A DNA stretch of 33,006 bases, taken from IMG/VR virus record IMGVR_UViG_3300032087_004119, positions 1 to 33,006 of that record; one strand, 5' to 3'. Positions 1-7,616 of this stretch are shown here, piece by piece. The stretch comes from a virus. The position numbers were made by a program, and so were the translations under genes. Within the stretch, counting starts at the first letter, position 1. Each line of letters starts with the position of its first letter. The notes beneath the pieces are model-generated. The model was not told where the DNA came from. It searched no databases and saw only the letters and a list, made by a program, of their open reading frames with translations.

Positions 1-91
1 AGCGAGAAAGGGAGCCGGGCGCAAACCAAAGGCCGACGAACATAAAACAACCGAGATTTTCAAAATTGCGTTGCGTGAAATATACGACGTT
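1..91. repeat. 91-bp terminal direct repeat, left copy
   Basis: Bases 1-91 are identical to bases 32916-33006. The repeat lies inside the small terminase gene and joining the ends keeps the reading frame open, so this is the overlap left when a circular or circularly permuted genome is assembled. A true packaged terminal repeat is possible but less likely, because it would cut a coding gene. Confidence 0.95.
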
Positions 92-280
92 CAGACGGAC
101 GACGACGCGAAAAAAGAATTTACAAAGGATTTATTAAAGTTTTCCCGGGGCCAATTATTCATTGCTGAACACCTATTTGGCAAACCAAAGGAAAACGTTG
201 ATTTAAACGTTAGCAAACGCCCGGATTTAAGCCACCTAACAACGGACGAATTAAGGGACCTTTTAGATAATGACGAATGA
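1..280 (+). CDS. Terminase small subunit, 3' portion (gene split by contig ends)
   Basis: This is the main part of the small terminase; its start lies at 32890 at the other end of the window. Joined across the circle it encodes 101 residues. Frame: codons begin at base 2. The N-terminus is rich in G, R and K (GARKGAGRKPK), like the basic DNA-binding N-termini of small terminases, followed by acidic helical sequence. It overlaps the large terminase by 11 bases, the usual TerS-TerL arrangement. TerS recognises viral DNA and regulates the large subunit during packaging. The call rests mainly on position, size and the basic start, since small terminases are poorly conserved. A TTG at 71 also opens this frame but would discard the basic region. 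Confidence 0.8.
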   Translation, partial: ARKGAGRKPKADEHKTTEIFKIALREIYDVQTDDDAKKEFTKDLLKFSRGQLFIAEHLFGKPKENVDLNVSKRPDLSHLTTDELRDLLDNDE

Positions 281-1619
281 AATTAAACGCATATTATTCG
301 CTGAATTAGCCGCCCGGGACTTTTGGGCGTTTTGTCGTTATTATGATCCGGAATTTTACCGCGAACGTAAATTTTTAAAAGAGGTTGCCACGGCCTTACA
401 GGAAGTTGAGGAGGGAAAAATAAAATCTTTGTCCGTATCAATGCCACCAAGGGCCGGAAAATCTTACATAACGTCGTTATTTTGCGCGTGGACCATTGGG
501 CGGAATCCGACCGAATCCGTAATGCGAAACACCTGTACCGCGACATTATACCAAAAATTTAGTTACGACGTCCGGGCAATAGTAAAGAGCGACAAATTTA
601 GGGAGGTTTTCGACGTCAAGTTATCAACAGACAAAGCCAATTTAGGCGGTTGGAACACGGACACGGCCAAAATGGTTTCATATTTTGGAGCCGGCGTTGG
701 AGGTACAATAATAGGTTTTGGAGCGTCAAAAATAGCAATTACCGACGACCTTTATAGGGGCATTGAGGACGCATTGAGCGACACCGTAAACGATAGGATT
801 ATACAATGGAAAGAATCAACGCACGATTCAAGATTTGAATCCGGGTGCGCTCGAATCGACATTGGGACGCGTTGGAGTTTAAACGATATTATTGGCCGAT
901 CATTCGAGGCCAACGAATACGATAAAAGTATTATCATAGCGGCATTGGACGAGAACGATAAAAGTTTTTGCGAGGCCGTAATGACAACCGAGGAATATTT
1001 AGACAAACGTAAGAAAACGGAAAAATCAATTTGGTTGGCTGAATACCAACAAAAACCCGTTGACGTTGAGGGGCGTTTGTTCGATAACTTACAAACCATT
1101 GAGCCGGACGAATTAAACACGGACAAAATAGAGGGCGCAATTGGTTACGTTGACGTTGCGGACCAAGGCAAAGACTATACGGCCGCCGCAATAGGCGTTT
1201 TGATTGGTTCTAATATCTATATTGTCGAAACGTTTTTTAGCAAGGATAACACCGATATAACAATGCCACAAATCGCCGCAATGCTCAACAAATGGAACGT
1301 TAGTTATTGTCGCGTCGAATCCAATAGTATGGGCGCAATGTTTGCCCGGACGTTGCAACGGTCAACAAAGGCTCGAATATTACAGATAACAAACCAAACG
1401 AACAAAATAACGCGAATCATTATGCAAAGCGCGTTTATCAAAAGCCAATTTATATTCGTTAACAGATCAACGCCCGGTTATTTACAATTTATGGAAAACG
1501 TTTATTCGTTCAGTAAAGAGGGCAAAAACAAGAACGACGACGCGCCGGATTGTTTGGCCGGTTTGTCAATGTTTGCCCAAGGAATGTTCAAAAACTTGTT
1601 TAATTCGTGGGCGGCCTAA
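270..1619 (+). CDS. terL: Terminase large subunit (ATPase and nuclease)
   Basis: Packaging motor that pumps DNA into proheads through the portal and cuts concatemers. The 449-residue protein shows a Walker A motif PPRAGKS (residues 59-65), a Walker B-like strand KIAITDD (154-160) and the downstream IGTRW element (about 198-202). A C-terminal RNase H-like nuclease domain follows, with acidic residues in GYVDVAD (D295, D298), RVESN (E350) and DDAPD (D423-D427). The length is normal for the family. The start overlaps the TerS stop. The gene after it on the same strand is a small accessory cassette, not the portal, which is on the opposite strand. Confidence 0.96.
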   Translation: MTNEIKRILFAELAARDFWAFCRYYDPEFYRERKFLKEVATALQEVEEGKIKSLSVSMPPRAGKSYITSLFCAWTIGRNPTESVMRNTCTATLYQKFSYDVRAIVKSDKFREVFDVKLSTDKANLGGWNTDTAKMVSYFGAGVGGTIIGFGASKIAITDDLYRGIEDALSDTVNDRIIQWKESTHDSRFESGCARIDIGTRWSLNDIIGRSFEANEYDKSIIIAALDENDKSFCEAVMTTEEYLDKRKKTEKSIWLAEYQQKPVDVEGRLFDNLQTIEPDELNTDKIEGAIGYVDVADQGKDYTAAAIGVLIGSNIYIVETFFSKDNTDITMPQIAAMLNKWNVSYCRVESNSMGAMFARTLQRSTKARILQITNQTNKITRIIMQSAFIKSQFIFVNRSTPGYLQFMENVYSFSKEGKNKNDDAPDCLAGLSMFAQGMFKNLFNSWAA

Positions 1620-1643
1620 AATTTTTTTAATTTTTTTTTAGTC

Positions 1644-1672
1644 TTGAAACACTTGTAAACAAAGGGATTCAG
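1644..1672. repeat. 29-bp imperfect intergenic element, copy A
   Basis: This stretch just after the large terminase matches 9692-9720 at about 22 of 29 positions. The shared cores are TGAAAC, CTTGTAAACA and TTCAG. Both copies start some 25 bases after a structural gene, are flanked by runs of T or A, and lie upstream of a TATATTTG promoter driving a small accessory cassette. The role is unknown; it could be a protein-binding site, a 3' processing or termination signal, or an insertion-junction remnant. Confidence 0.6.
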
Positions 1673-1706
1673 AAAAAAATGTATAAAAAAGTGAATTATT
1701 TTATTG

Positions 1707-1744
1707 TTTGATAGTAGGATATTGAATATATATTTGTATATTTG
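1707..1744 (+). promoter_or_regulatory. Bacteroidota-type promoter of the first accessory cassette
   Basis: TTTG at 1707-1710 and TATATTTG at 1729-1736 are separated by 18 bases and match the Bacteroidota -33/-7 consensus. A second TATATTTG lies at 1737-1744. The transcript would have an A-rich leader ending in AAACAAAACAAAATG at the gene starting at 1774, nearly the same leader as at 24848 and 29409. Confidence 0.75.
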
Positions 1745-1773
1745 AATGTAGAAACAATTTAAAACAAAACAAA

Positions 1774-2022
1774 ATGACAACAGAAACACAGGCACCGGCA
1801 ACAATTGAGATCGATTTAGGATTTATCGGACCAAAGGCAAGAAAATTGCAAATGCTTTTTAAAGGTTATAGCACCGAACCAAACGAAAACGGATATTTTT
1901 TAGCGTTTCACAATTATTCGCATTTAGTAGTAAACCAAGGCGTTTATGTTTTAACAAACTGTTTTGAAAGTGAGGAGCAATTTTTGGAAACATTACACAG
2001 CAAACTTTTATTAAACTTTTAA
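1774..2022 (+). CDS. Hypothetical protein, first gene of accessory cassette
   Basis: An 82-residue protein that I do not recognise. It is mixed alpha/beta with no signal peptide or membrane segment; the C-terminus (EEQFLETLHSKLLLNF) is probably helical. It starts with an A-rich leader behind a strong TATATTTG promoter and is followed by a GC-rich hairpin and two further small genes. The cassette separates the large terminase from the portal, a position where phages often carry accessory (moron) genes. Being promoter-proximal with a hairpin directly behind, it may be made in larger amounts than the genes after it. No function is assigned. Confidence 0.75.
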   Translation: MTTETQAPATIEIDLGFIGPKARKLQMLFKGYSTEPNENGYFLAFHNYSHLVVNQGVYVLTNCFESEEQFLETLHSKLLLNF

Positions 2023-2029
2023 TAACACC

Positions 2030-2050
2030 GGGGGCCATTGCGCCCCCTTT
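2030..2050 (+). terminator. GC-rich hairpin, terminator or attenuator
   Basis: GGGGGC (2030-2035), a six-base loop and GCCCCC (2042-2047) are followed by TTTAAAA. The hairpin lies between the first and second genes of the cassette, 8 bases after a stop codon. The T tract is short, so partial termination fits best. The same GGGGGC-type hairpin follows the first gene of the operon at 24848. Confidence 0.6.
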
Positions 2051-2063
2051 AAAACTTTGAATT

Positions 2064-2372
2064 ATGGCTTGGAATGATTTAACATATAACGAAAAATTAA
2101 ACATTAACTTACCGCGTTATTGTCGTAACATAGCAAACGACAACCGGTTAAAATGTATTAAAAACCTTGATATTGATCCGGTTGACCTATTGCCGGAAAA
2201 ATGGTCTAAATTAGATTTTGAGCAACGTTTGGAGTTGCGCCAACAATTGGTAAATTTAGCAAACAAGGCCGAGGCGGTCCGCCGTGAAGCGTGGAGGGCG
2301 GCGAATCCTAACTTTAAGGAACAGGAAACAACGATCGAAATGGTTTACAGGGTAGCCGGAAAATCAAGTTAA
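2064..2372 (+). CDS. Hypothetical protein, second gene of accessory cassette
   Basis: A 102-residue protein of unknown function. It is mostly helical and charged; the middle (residues about 48-78, WSKLDFEQRLELRQQLVNLA) looks like an amphipathic helix or short coiled coil. There is no signal peptide. The ATG lies 17 bases after the GC-rich hairpin, and the stop codon overlaps the start of the next gene (TAATG), so the two are probably translationally coupled. Confidence 0.72.
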   Translation: MAWNDLTYNEKLNINLPRYCRNIANDNRLKCIKNLDIDPVDLLPEKWSKLDFEQRLELRQQLVNLANKAEAVRREAWRAANPNFKEQETTIEMVYRVAGKSS

Positions 2373-2581
2373 TGGAACAGAAACAACCAAACAACGCCGT
2401 TTTATTCGTTTTAACGGCGTTTTTTCTTTTTGTCTTGTATTGTGTACTATCGACAAAGAAACGACCGGAAAACGGATATATTAAGGAAATATCAAACCGG
2501 GAATTAAACCGGATAGAGGGAGTAAACTATTTAAACCCTTACAGGCCCAATAACGCGCGTTGTTCATCTTCTGTTAATTGA
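2372..2581 (+). CDS. Small single-pass membrane protein
   Basis: A 69-residue protein with one hydrophobic segment near the N-terminus (residues about 9-27, VLFVLTAFFLFVLYCVL), then KKRP and a polar, asparagine-rich C-terminal half. This topology predicts a small inner-membrane protein with its basic side in the cytoplasm. The start overlaps the previous stop. Its last 43 bases run tail-to-tail into the 3' end of the portal gene on the other strand. The function is unknown; membrane proteins in accessory cassettes sometimes alter the host envelope, but nothing here shows that. Confidence 0.65.
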   Translation: MEQKQPNNAVLFVLTAFFLFVLYCVLSTKKRPENGYIKEISNRELNRIEGVNYLNPYRPNNARCSSSVN

Positions 2582-3744
2582 ACGCCGGCCGTTTGAATCT
2601 TATTAAGGGCGTCGGCCTTTGTGTTTAATACATTCGCGGCCTCCTCCTCATTTTCCTGTAATACGTGAACGTGCGAAAAGTCAGCAACCAATCGTAAACC
2701 CTCCTTATCCAAACCAAGTTGTTCGCCGATATTGTCGTACATTGCCTGTGTTTCCGGAATGATCGTATCACTATAAACCATTCGTAAACCGTCCCGGACA
2801 TTGCTAAACGTTGCGCCCCGTTCTTGGCTGAAAACGTGAATATTAAGGCCGAACGCGTCCACAATTGCGAGTTTATCGGCGTTTAGTTCCTCAAATAATA
2901 ACAAATCTTTTGTTGGGTACGACATAGGTTGCCAATTAACATCGGATTCCGTTATTATTAATTCGTCTTTGCTCCTCCTATACCAATCTTTTTGAATTTG
3001 TTTTTTATCGTCCGGCGTCATAGGAATCGCGCCCCCAATGTCAGAATTTCGAGCCGATAAAATACCAATTGCGCCGATATTTTCCAACAGAACGTTTCTT
3101 TTATGATAACTTGCTTTAATGTTTGAAAGCGGATATTTGAGCGATTCCAAACGCGACGACGGATTAATTAAATTAATACCGTCCGGCGTCATTAAATAGA
3201 CTACTTCGTTAACGTCTAAATTTTCCTTTTCGCCGTCGTCGTAGCAAAACACGAATTTCTCAATATAACCGTCAACCGTTGTTTGTTTTAACGTTTTCCC
3301 GGTTGTCATTATCTTAATACGATCGGAGGGCAACGGCTGAAATTGCGTAACAATGCCAAACGATCTTTTGGGAGCGTAGGCAAAAGCATTTGAAAACAAA
3401 GCGTCGTTTACTGAAAGCATAAAAACAACGTCCGCCCAAGTTTGCGTTGCGTTGGGTTGCCGTATAAGGTCCAAAAACCAATGCGATTCGATTTTATTGC
3501 CGTCTTGATCGTACAAACAGGGTTTATTTGCAGACATCATTGACGCCCTTTTATTTACAACCGCCCGTAATTCCGGAATTTCGACGTAATGTTTAAAAGC
3601 GTCCCCGGTATCAATCCAAACGGCCGTTTTTTGTCCGAAAATTCTAGTATTATATTCGCGAAATTGGTTAATAAAACGTTGGTTTGTGAGCCACTCAAAA
3701 CCAAAAAACGATTGCCAAAAGTTTAAATTCGATCCGTTTTGCAT
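2539..3744 (-). CDS. Portal protein, HK97-like
   Basis: Forms the ring at the capsid vertex through which DNA is packaged and ejected. The 401-residue product has features of the Phage_portal family (PF04860): an N-terminal region with PELRAVVNKRASMMS, the segment FMLSVNDALFSNAFAYA, the stem region around LSNIKASYHKRNVLLENIGAIGILS (about residues 205-230), and a C-terminal segment with NADKLAIVDAFGLNIHVF and NVRDGLRMVYSDTIIPE. The length is normal. It is the only gene on the minus strand, although its partners (terminase, protease, capsid) are on the plus strand. It has its own divergent promoter box at 3766-3773, and its 3' end overlaps the preceding cassette. Confidence 0.93.
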   Translation of the reverse strand: MQNGSNLNFWQSFFGFEWLTNQRFINQFREYNTRIFGQKTAVWIDTGDAFKHYVEIPELRAVVNKRASMMSANKPCLYDQDGNKIESHWFLDLIRQPNATQTWADVVFMLSVNDALFSNAFAYAPKRSFGIVTQFQPLPSDRIKIMTTGKTLKQTTVDGYIEKFVFCYDDGEKENLDVNEVVYLMTPDGINLINPSSRLESLKYPLSNIKASYHKRNVLLENIGAIGILSARNSDIGGAIPMTPDDKKQIQKDWYRRSKDELIITESDVNWQPMSYPTKDLLLFEELNADKLAIVDAFGLNIHVFSQERGATFSNVRDGLRMVYSDTIIPETQAMYDNIGEQLGLDKEGLRLVADFSHVHVLQENEEEAANVLNTKADALNKIQTAGVQLTEDEQRALLGL

Positions 3745-3765
3745 AATTTTTTAAGAATATTAAGA

Positions 3766-3783
3766 CAAATTTAGTTAATTTTG
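3766..3783. promoter_or_regulatory. Back-to-back divergent -7 boxes (portal / protease)
   Basis: CAAATTTA at 3766-3773 reads TAAATTTG on the minus strand, and TAATTTTG is at 3776-3783 on the plus strand; both fit TAnnTTTG. They are 2 bases apart in the 58-base gap between the divergent portal and protease starts. RNA polymerase could probably not occupy both at once, so their expression may be mutually exclusive. I see no clear -33 TTTG for either. Confidence 0.55.
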
Positions 3784-3802
3784 TTATGAATATTTGCAAT
3801 TT

Positions 3803-4864
3803 ATGGAAAAAACGATAACGGCGTATAGTTTAAAAGGCCAAAACACGGTCTTAAAAGATTTTGACGAGGCGAGCCGAAAAGTGGCCGTTTATTTGTCAGC
3901 GTTCGACCAATTGGATAGCGACAACGATATAATAAGACGCGGAGCGTTTACAAAGAGTATTAAAGAGCGTGGCCCGGGTTCAACGTCAAATCGACAAATT
4001 GCGTTTTTAAGATACCATAATTGGGAAATGCCAATTGGGAAGTTTTTAGAATTATCGGAGGACGAAAAGGGCCTTTTTGCCGTTGGCGAGTTGGGCAATA
4101 GTACGTTGGGCGCGGACGCGTTGGCGGATTATCAAGACGGAATAATTAAAGAACATTCAATTGGTTTTCAGTACATCAAAGACAAAGTGAAATTCATTGA
4201 CGATCCGGGATTGGAAACGGGCGGTTATTACGAAATAACGGAGGTTAAACTTTGGGAGGGTTCGGCCGTTACGTTTGGAGCGAATGAATTTACAAACGTT
4301 GTCGAGGTTGCCAAAAGCGAGGGCAAAGAATCGACGGCGCAACGAATAAGTAACGAAATTGATCTAATTGGTAAAGCGTTAATTAACGGACAAGGGACCG
4401 ACGAACGTTTACACAATTTAGAAATGAAATTAAAATTTTTGAACGCGCAATTGTTAACACTTGCGACAACGGAACCGTTTAAAAAACATTCCGTAAAGAG
4501 CGAGCCGGAAATAAAACCGTTGGCGTTCAATTGGGAAAAGGTAGGCGATTTTTACGAAAAACAAACGTTTAAAGACTATCCACAAAGCGCGGTTAATAAC
4601 GCAAAAAAAGGAATCGAATTAAACGAGGCGGTAAATAACAAGTGCGCCACGGCCGTAGGAAAACAACGCGCCCGGGACATTGTAGCAAAACGCCCATTTA
4701 GTTTGGACACCTTGAAACGCGTTTATTCTTATTTATCGCGAGCAAAAGAGTATTACAACGCAAACGACGAAAAGGCGTGCGGAACAATTAGTTATCTTTT
4801 GTGGGGAGGCGAAGCAATGCGAGTTTGGAGCCAAAATAAACTTACCGAATTAGAGAATAATTAA
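3803..4864 (+). CDS. Prohead protease with C-terminal accessory domain
   Basis: Caudovirus prohead serine protease (S78/U35, HK97 family) that cleaves the capsid N-terminal scaffold during maturation. With the ATG at 3803 it has 353 residues; an upstream TTG at 3794 is less likely. Catalytic signatures are RYHNWEMPIG (H72) and KEHSIGFQ (S119), followed by WEGSAVTFGAN (about 151-161). The protease core ends near residue 175. Charged helical sequence follows, then a separate domain (about 259-353) with DYPQSAVNNAKKGIELN, CATAVGKQRARDI and YLLWGGEAMRVW. I have seen this type of C-terminal domain attached to other phage head proteins but know no function for it. The capsid gene follows directly, as usual. 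Confidence 0.93.
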   Translation: MEKTITAYSLKGQNTVLKDFDEASRKVAVYLSAFDQLDSDNDIIRRGAFTKSIKERGPGSTSNRQIAFLRYHNWEMPIGKFLELSEDEKGLFAVGELGNSTLGADALADYQDGIIKEHSIGFQYIKDKVKFIDDPGLETGGYYEITEVKLWEGSAVTFGANEFTNVVEVAKSEGKESTAQRISNEIDLIGKALINGQGTDERLHNLEMKLKFLNAQLLTLATTEPFKKHSVKSEPEIKPLAFNWEKVGDFYEKQTFKDYPQSAVNNAKKGIELNEAVNNKCATAVGKQRARDIVAKRPFSLDTLKRVYSYLSRAKEYYNANDEKACGTISYLLWGGEAMRVWSQNKLTELENN

Positions 4865-4868
4865 TAAT

Positions 4869-4876
4869 TAAATTTG
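4869..4876 (+). promoter_or_regulatory. Probable capsid promoter, near-leaderless
   Basis: TAAATTTG (TAnnTTTG) lies in the 17-base gap between the protease and capsid genes, ending 5 bases before the capsid ATG at 4882. If used, transcription would begin at or within a few bases of the start codon. Confidence 0.5.
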
Positions 4877-4881
4877 TAAGA

Positions 4882-6117
4882 ATGTCAGAAAATAATATGA
4901 CACCGGAGCAAGTGATTGAAAAAATAAACGATTCAATCGCGGCAAAAACAGACGGGTTCGCAAGATCGGAGGAAATCGACGGTTTAAAAACGGACCTTGC
5001 AAGCGTTAAAGAAATGATTGCAAAAGGAAACGAAAACGACGACATCGACGCCCTAAAAAGCGCAATTGCCGGAGTTGAGGCGTCAATTGACGGTTTGAAA
5101 GAGGCGAAAAAAGAAACACCAAAAGCGAGATCATTGGGCGAGGCGATAACAAACGCGTTCGTTTCAGCAAAAGAGGCGATTTTGGAAATGTCAGAAAAAG
5201 GCGGAACGGTTAAACTAGACGTTAAAGCGGCCGGAACAATGACAATCGCCGGAAATTATAGCGGAGGAACCGTTGGACTTTCCGACCTTGAAACAGGGTT
5301 AACAAGAATCCAAAGACGCGCGCCATTTATGCGCCAATTGGTAAACACAAGAGGAACAACAAGCAAATATGTTGTTTGGATTGAGCAAGCAAACGCCGAT
5401 CCGGGAGAGGCCGGACAAACGGCGGAGGGAACCGAAAAAACGCAAACGGATTTCGATTTAGTAGAGCGTTCAAGCGAGGTTAAGAAAACAACCGCGTACA
5501 TTAAGGTTTCAAAAGAAATGTTGGCGGACATTCCATTTATGCAAGGCGAGATCAACGGCGAGTTAATGGAGTTGGTTGAGTTGAAACTTGACGAGCAAAT
5601 TTTACTTGGCGACGGAACAGGAAATAACCTTTCCGGTATTGATTCAGTTGCAACGGCATTTGCGGCCGGTACTTTTGCGTTGAGCGTTCCACAAGCGAAC
5701 AATAGCGACGTTTTAAGAGTTGCTATTTCTCAAATTGCAAACGCTAATTTCTCGGCTAATTATATTCTATTGAATCCGGCAGACGCGGCGGCAATGGAGT
5801 TAACAAAAGACACGAACGGACAATACACTTATCCGGTATTTGTTAACGAGGCCGGAATGTCAGTTAAAGGTATTCCGGTAATTGAAAATCCGGGAGTTAC
5901 GGCCGGGAATTTTTACGTTGGGGACTTTACGAAATCTAATTTAAGAATCCGTGAGGAAATGAACGTACAAGTAGGTTATGTAAACGACGATTTTACGAAA
6001 AACTTGGTTACGATCCTTTGCGAAACGCGTGCGTGCCATTTCGTTAAAACGAACCATTATGGGGCGTTTGTAAAAGGCGATTTTGCGACGGCGATAGCGG
6101 CAATTGATAAACCATAA
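4882..6117 (+). CDS. Major capsid protein, HK97 fold
   Basis: Main shell protein, 411 residues (Phage_capsid family, PF05065). Residues 1 to about 105 are highly charged and helical, with repeated DGLK-type segments; this matches the N-terminal delta/scaffold domain removed by the prohead protease. The folded part shows the expected signatures: an E-loop region around RRAPFMRQLVNTRG, LLGDGTGNNLSGI (about 240-252), YILLNPADAAAMELTKD and the P-domain region KGIPVIENPGVTAGNFYVGDF. It sits directly downstream of the protease, has a possible private promoter, and is followed by a GC-rich hairpin, consistent with high separate expression. Confidence 0.95.
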   Translation: MSENNMTPEQVIEKINDSIAAKTDGFARSEEIDGLKTDLASVKEMIAKGNENDDIDALKSAIAGVEASIDGLKEAKKETPKARSLGEAITNAFVSAKEAILEMSEKGGTVKLDVKAAGTMTIAGNYSGGTVGLSDLETGLTRIQRRAPFMRQLVNTRGTTSKYVVWIEQANADPGEAGQTAEGTEKTQTDFDLVERSSEVKKTTAYIKVSKEMLADIPFMQGEINGELMELVELKLDEQILLGDGTGNNLSGIDSVATAFAAGTFALSVPQANNSDVLRVAISQIANANFSANYILLNPADAAAMELTKDTNGQYTYPVFVNEAGMSVKGIPVIENPGVTAGNFYVGDFTKSNLRIREEMNVQVGYVNDDFTKNLVTILCETRACHFVKTNHYGAFVKGDFATAIAAIDKP

Positions 6118-6130
6118 TTGAGTTAAAAAC

Positions 6131-6153
6131 GGGCCGGCGTAATGGTCGGCCCT
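6131..6153 (+). terminator. GC-rich hairpin after the capsid gene
   Basis: GGGCCG (6131-6136) pairs with CGGCCC (6147-6152); a G-T and a C-G pair extend the stem to 8 bp around a six-base loop. TAATTTGAAAAAA follows. It lies 13 bases after the capsid stop codon. It may be a partial terminator or a 3' end stabiliser for the capsid mRNA. Confidence 0.5.
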
Positions 6154-6165
6154 AATTTGAAAAAA

Positions 6166-6369
6166 ATGGCAAAAAAAGCAAACACAAAAAAGGAGGCAAC
6201 GACAAAAAAACCGACAACGAAAAAGGTTGAAAAAGTTACTTTGGATCATTCCAAAATGTACTCAATTGAAGCGTTAACCGGTAAACACCTAATTAAAGGT
6301 AATGAATACCAAGTTAGTGGCGACGTTGCCGAAATTTTAGTAAATAGCGGACAAGCCAAATTAAAGTAA
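6166..6369 (+). CDS. Small lysine-rich head protein, possible head-tail or decoration factor
   Basis: Starting at the ATG at 6166 this encodes 67 residues: a very basic N-terminal tail of K, T and A (residues 1-22), then a compact domain (about 30-67) with YSIEALTGKHLIKGNEYQVSG and AEILVNSGQAKLK. An upstream ATG at 6142 lies inside the hairpin and is unlikely. Small proteins of this layout often lie between capsid and connector genes in Bacteroidota phages. The exact role is unknown. The next gene starts 3 bases downstream. Confidence 0.75.
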   Translation: MAKKANTKKEATTKKPTTKKVEKVTLDHSKMYSIEALTGKHLIKGNEYQVSGDVAEILVNSGQAKLK

Positions 6370-6372
6370 AAA

Positions 6373-6879
6373 ATGATCGTTACCATTTCAGATTTTGAGG
6401 CCGGCAAATATGAATTAAGCCGGGGACATTATGACAACGCCAAGTTACAGAATTATATCGACGTTTTCGAAAAGCGTTATTTAATTCAGTTATTGGGCGT
6501 AGAGTTATATAACGAATTTGAGGCGGACTTAACGGCCGGAGGCGGAACGCCAACGGAAACCCGATTTTTAACAATATTTAATGAATTAAACTTTGATTAT
6601 TCTTTTGAGATTTTTCAAAGTGAGGGCATTAAAGAAATGTTAATGGGGTTCATTTATTACGAGTATTTAGCGGACCAAATTAACCAAATGACAATAAACG
6701 GCAACGTATTGCCGCAAGGCGAAAATTCACAACGAACAACAACGCTATATTCGACGGTTTATAGCCGGTATAATTTAGCGGTTGTAAGTTATGACACGAT
6801 ACAAAAGCACATTTGGCTAAACAGGAGCAATTATAGTAAGTTCAACGGGAGGCCAAAAGGTTTTGCATATTGGATTTAA
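6373..6879 (+). CDS. Probable head-tail connector (adaptor)
   Basis: A 168-residue, mostly helical protein directly after the capsid genes. Segments such as YIDVFEKRYLIQLLGVELYNEF and EGIKEMLMGFIYYEYLADQ resemble a family repeatedly found at this position in flavobacterial phages, which I regard as the head-tail adaptor. It would bind under the portal and prepare it for tail attachment. This is inferred from gene order and resemblance, not from a catalytic motif. The next gene begins 3 bases after the stop codon. Confidence 0.7.
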   Translation: MIVTISDFEAGKYELSRGHYDNAKLQNYIDVFEKRYLIQLLGVELYNEFEADLTAGGGTPTETRFLTIFNELNFDYSFEIFQSEGIKEMLMGFIYYEYLADQINQMTINGNVLPQGENSQRTTTLYSTVYSRYNLAVVSYDTIQKHIWLNRSNYSKFNGRPKGFAYWI

Positions 6880-6882
6880 TTA

Positions 6883-7590
6883 ATGGAGGAAATAAGCGAA
6901 ATAATAAAAGATTTAGTTACCGGAATTGATAACCGCGTTTTTTATAATTACGTTGTTGATCCGCCACCATTATCAACAACGCATTTTTACAATTGCGATA
7001 CGAAATGGATGCGAATAGGCGACAAAATAACGAACAAGGACGGCGGATTTTCTTTTGTTACAACGTTAGAAGTTGATACAGATTTTAGTTTTTTTGGAGG
7101 AACAGGGCCGTGGGTTCTTGATCCGCCAAACAACTTTTTTTATGTACGAACGCCATTTTTCCAAAGCGGAACCAAGTTAGCCGCGAACCGTGAATGGACT
7201 ATTTCAAACACGGATTTAACATTAAAAACGCCATTGGTTTGGTTGTTTGAAATTATACGCGTTCAAAAGTTTGGACGGGGCGACGTTAGGGAGTTTGAAA
7301 CGGATTTAAGATTATTCTTTTTAGACGAAACAAACGTTAAAGATTTCTATACCGAGGACCACCGGCGCGAGGTTGTTAAACCGATGATAAAATTAGCCGA
7401 GGAGTTTTTGAACGTTGTTAGAGGTAAGGCCAATTTTCAAACAATAGAAAATTATACTTTGGTAACATTTTCGAGGTTTGGAGTTGAAACGGACCAAGGC
7501 GTTATTGAAAATATTTTGGACGCAAATTTAAGCGGGGTTGAATTGCAATTTACCCTTACGAAGTATAAAGAGAATTGCAAAATTTGTTAG
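6883..7590 (+). CDS. Putative neck / tail-completion protein
   Basis: A 235-residue protein in the slot between the connector and the tail tube gene, where head-closure and tail-terminator proteins are encoded. It is beta-rich and aromatic in the N-terminal half (VYNYVVD-like and FSFVTTLEVDTDFSFFGG segments), with a helical segment around YTEDHRREVVKPMIKLAEEFLN (about 155-178) and a C-terminal strand region. I see no named domain. By synteny it joins head and tail or caps the tail tube. Confidence 0.6.
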   Translation: MEEISEIIKDLVTGIDNRVFYNYVVDPPPLSTTHFYNCDTKWMRIGDKITNKDGGFSFVTTLEVDTDFSFFGGTGPWVLDPPNNFFYVRTPFFQSGTKLAANREWTISNTDLTLKTPLVWLFEIIRVQKFGRGDVREFETDLRLFFLDETNVKDFYTEDHRREVVKPMIKLAEEFLNVVRGKANFQTIENYTLVTFSRFGVETDQGVIENILDANLSGVELQFTLTKYKENCKIC

Positions 7591-7616
7591 AATTAAAAAT
7601 TTAAAAAATAAGTATT

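Noticed and set aside
5256-5702. 148-codon minus-strand frame inside the capsid gene
   Set aside because: Shadow of the capsid coding sequence with no start signals; the capsid frame is certain.
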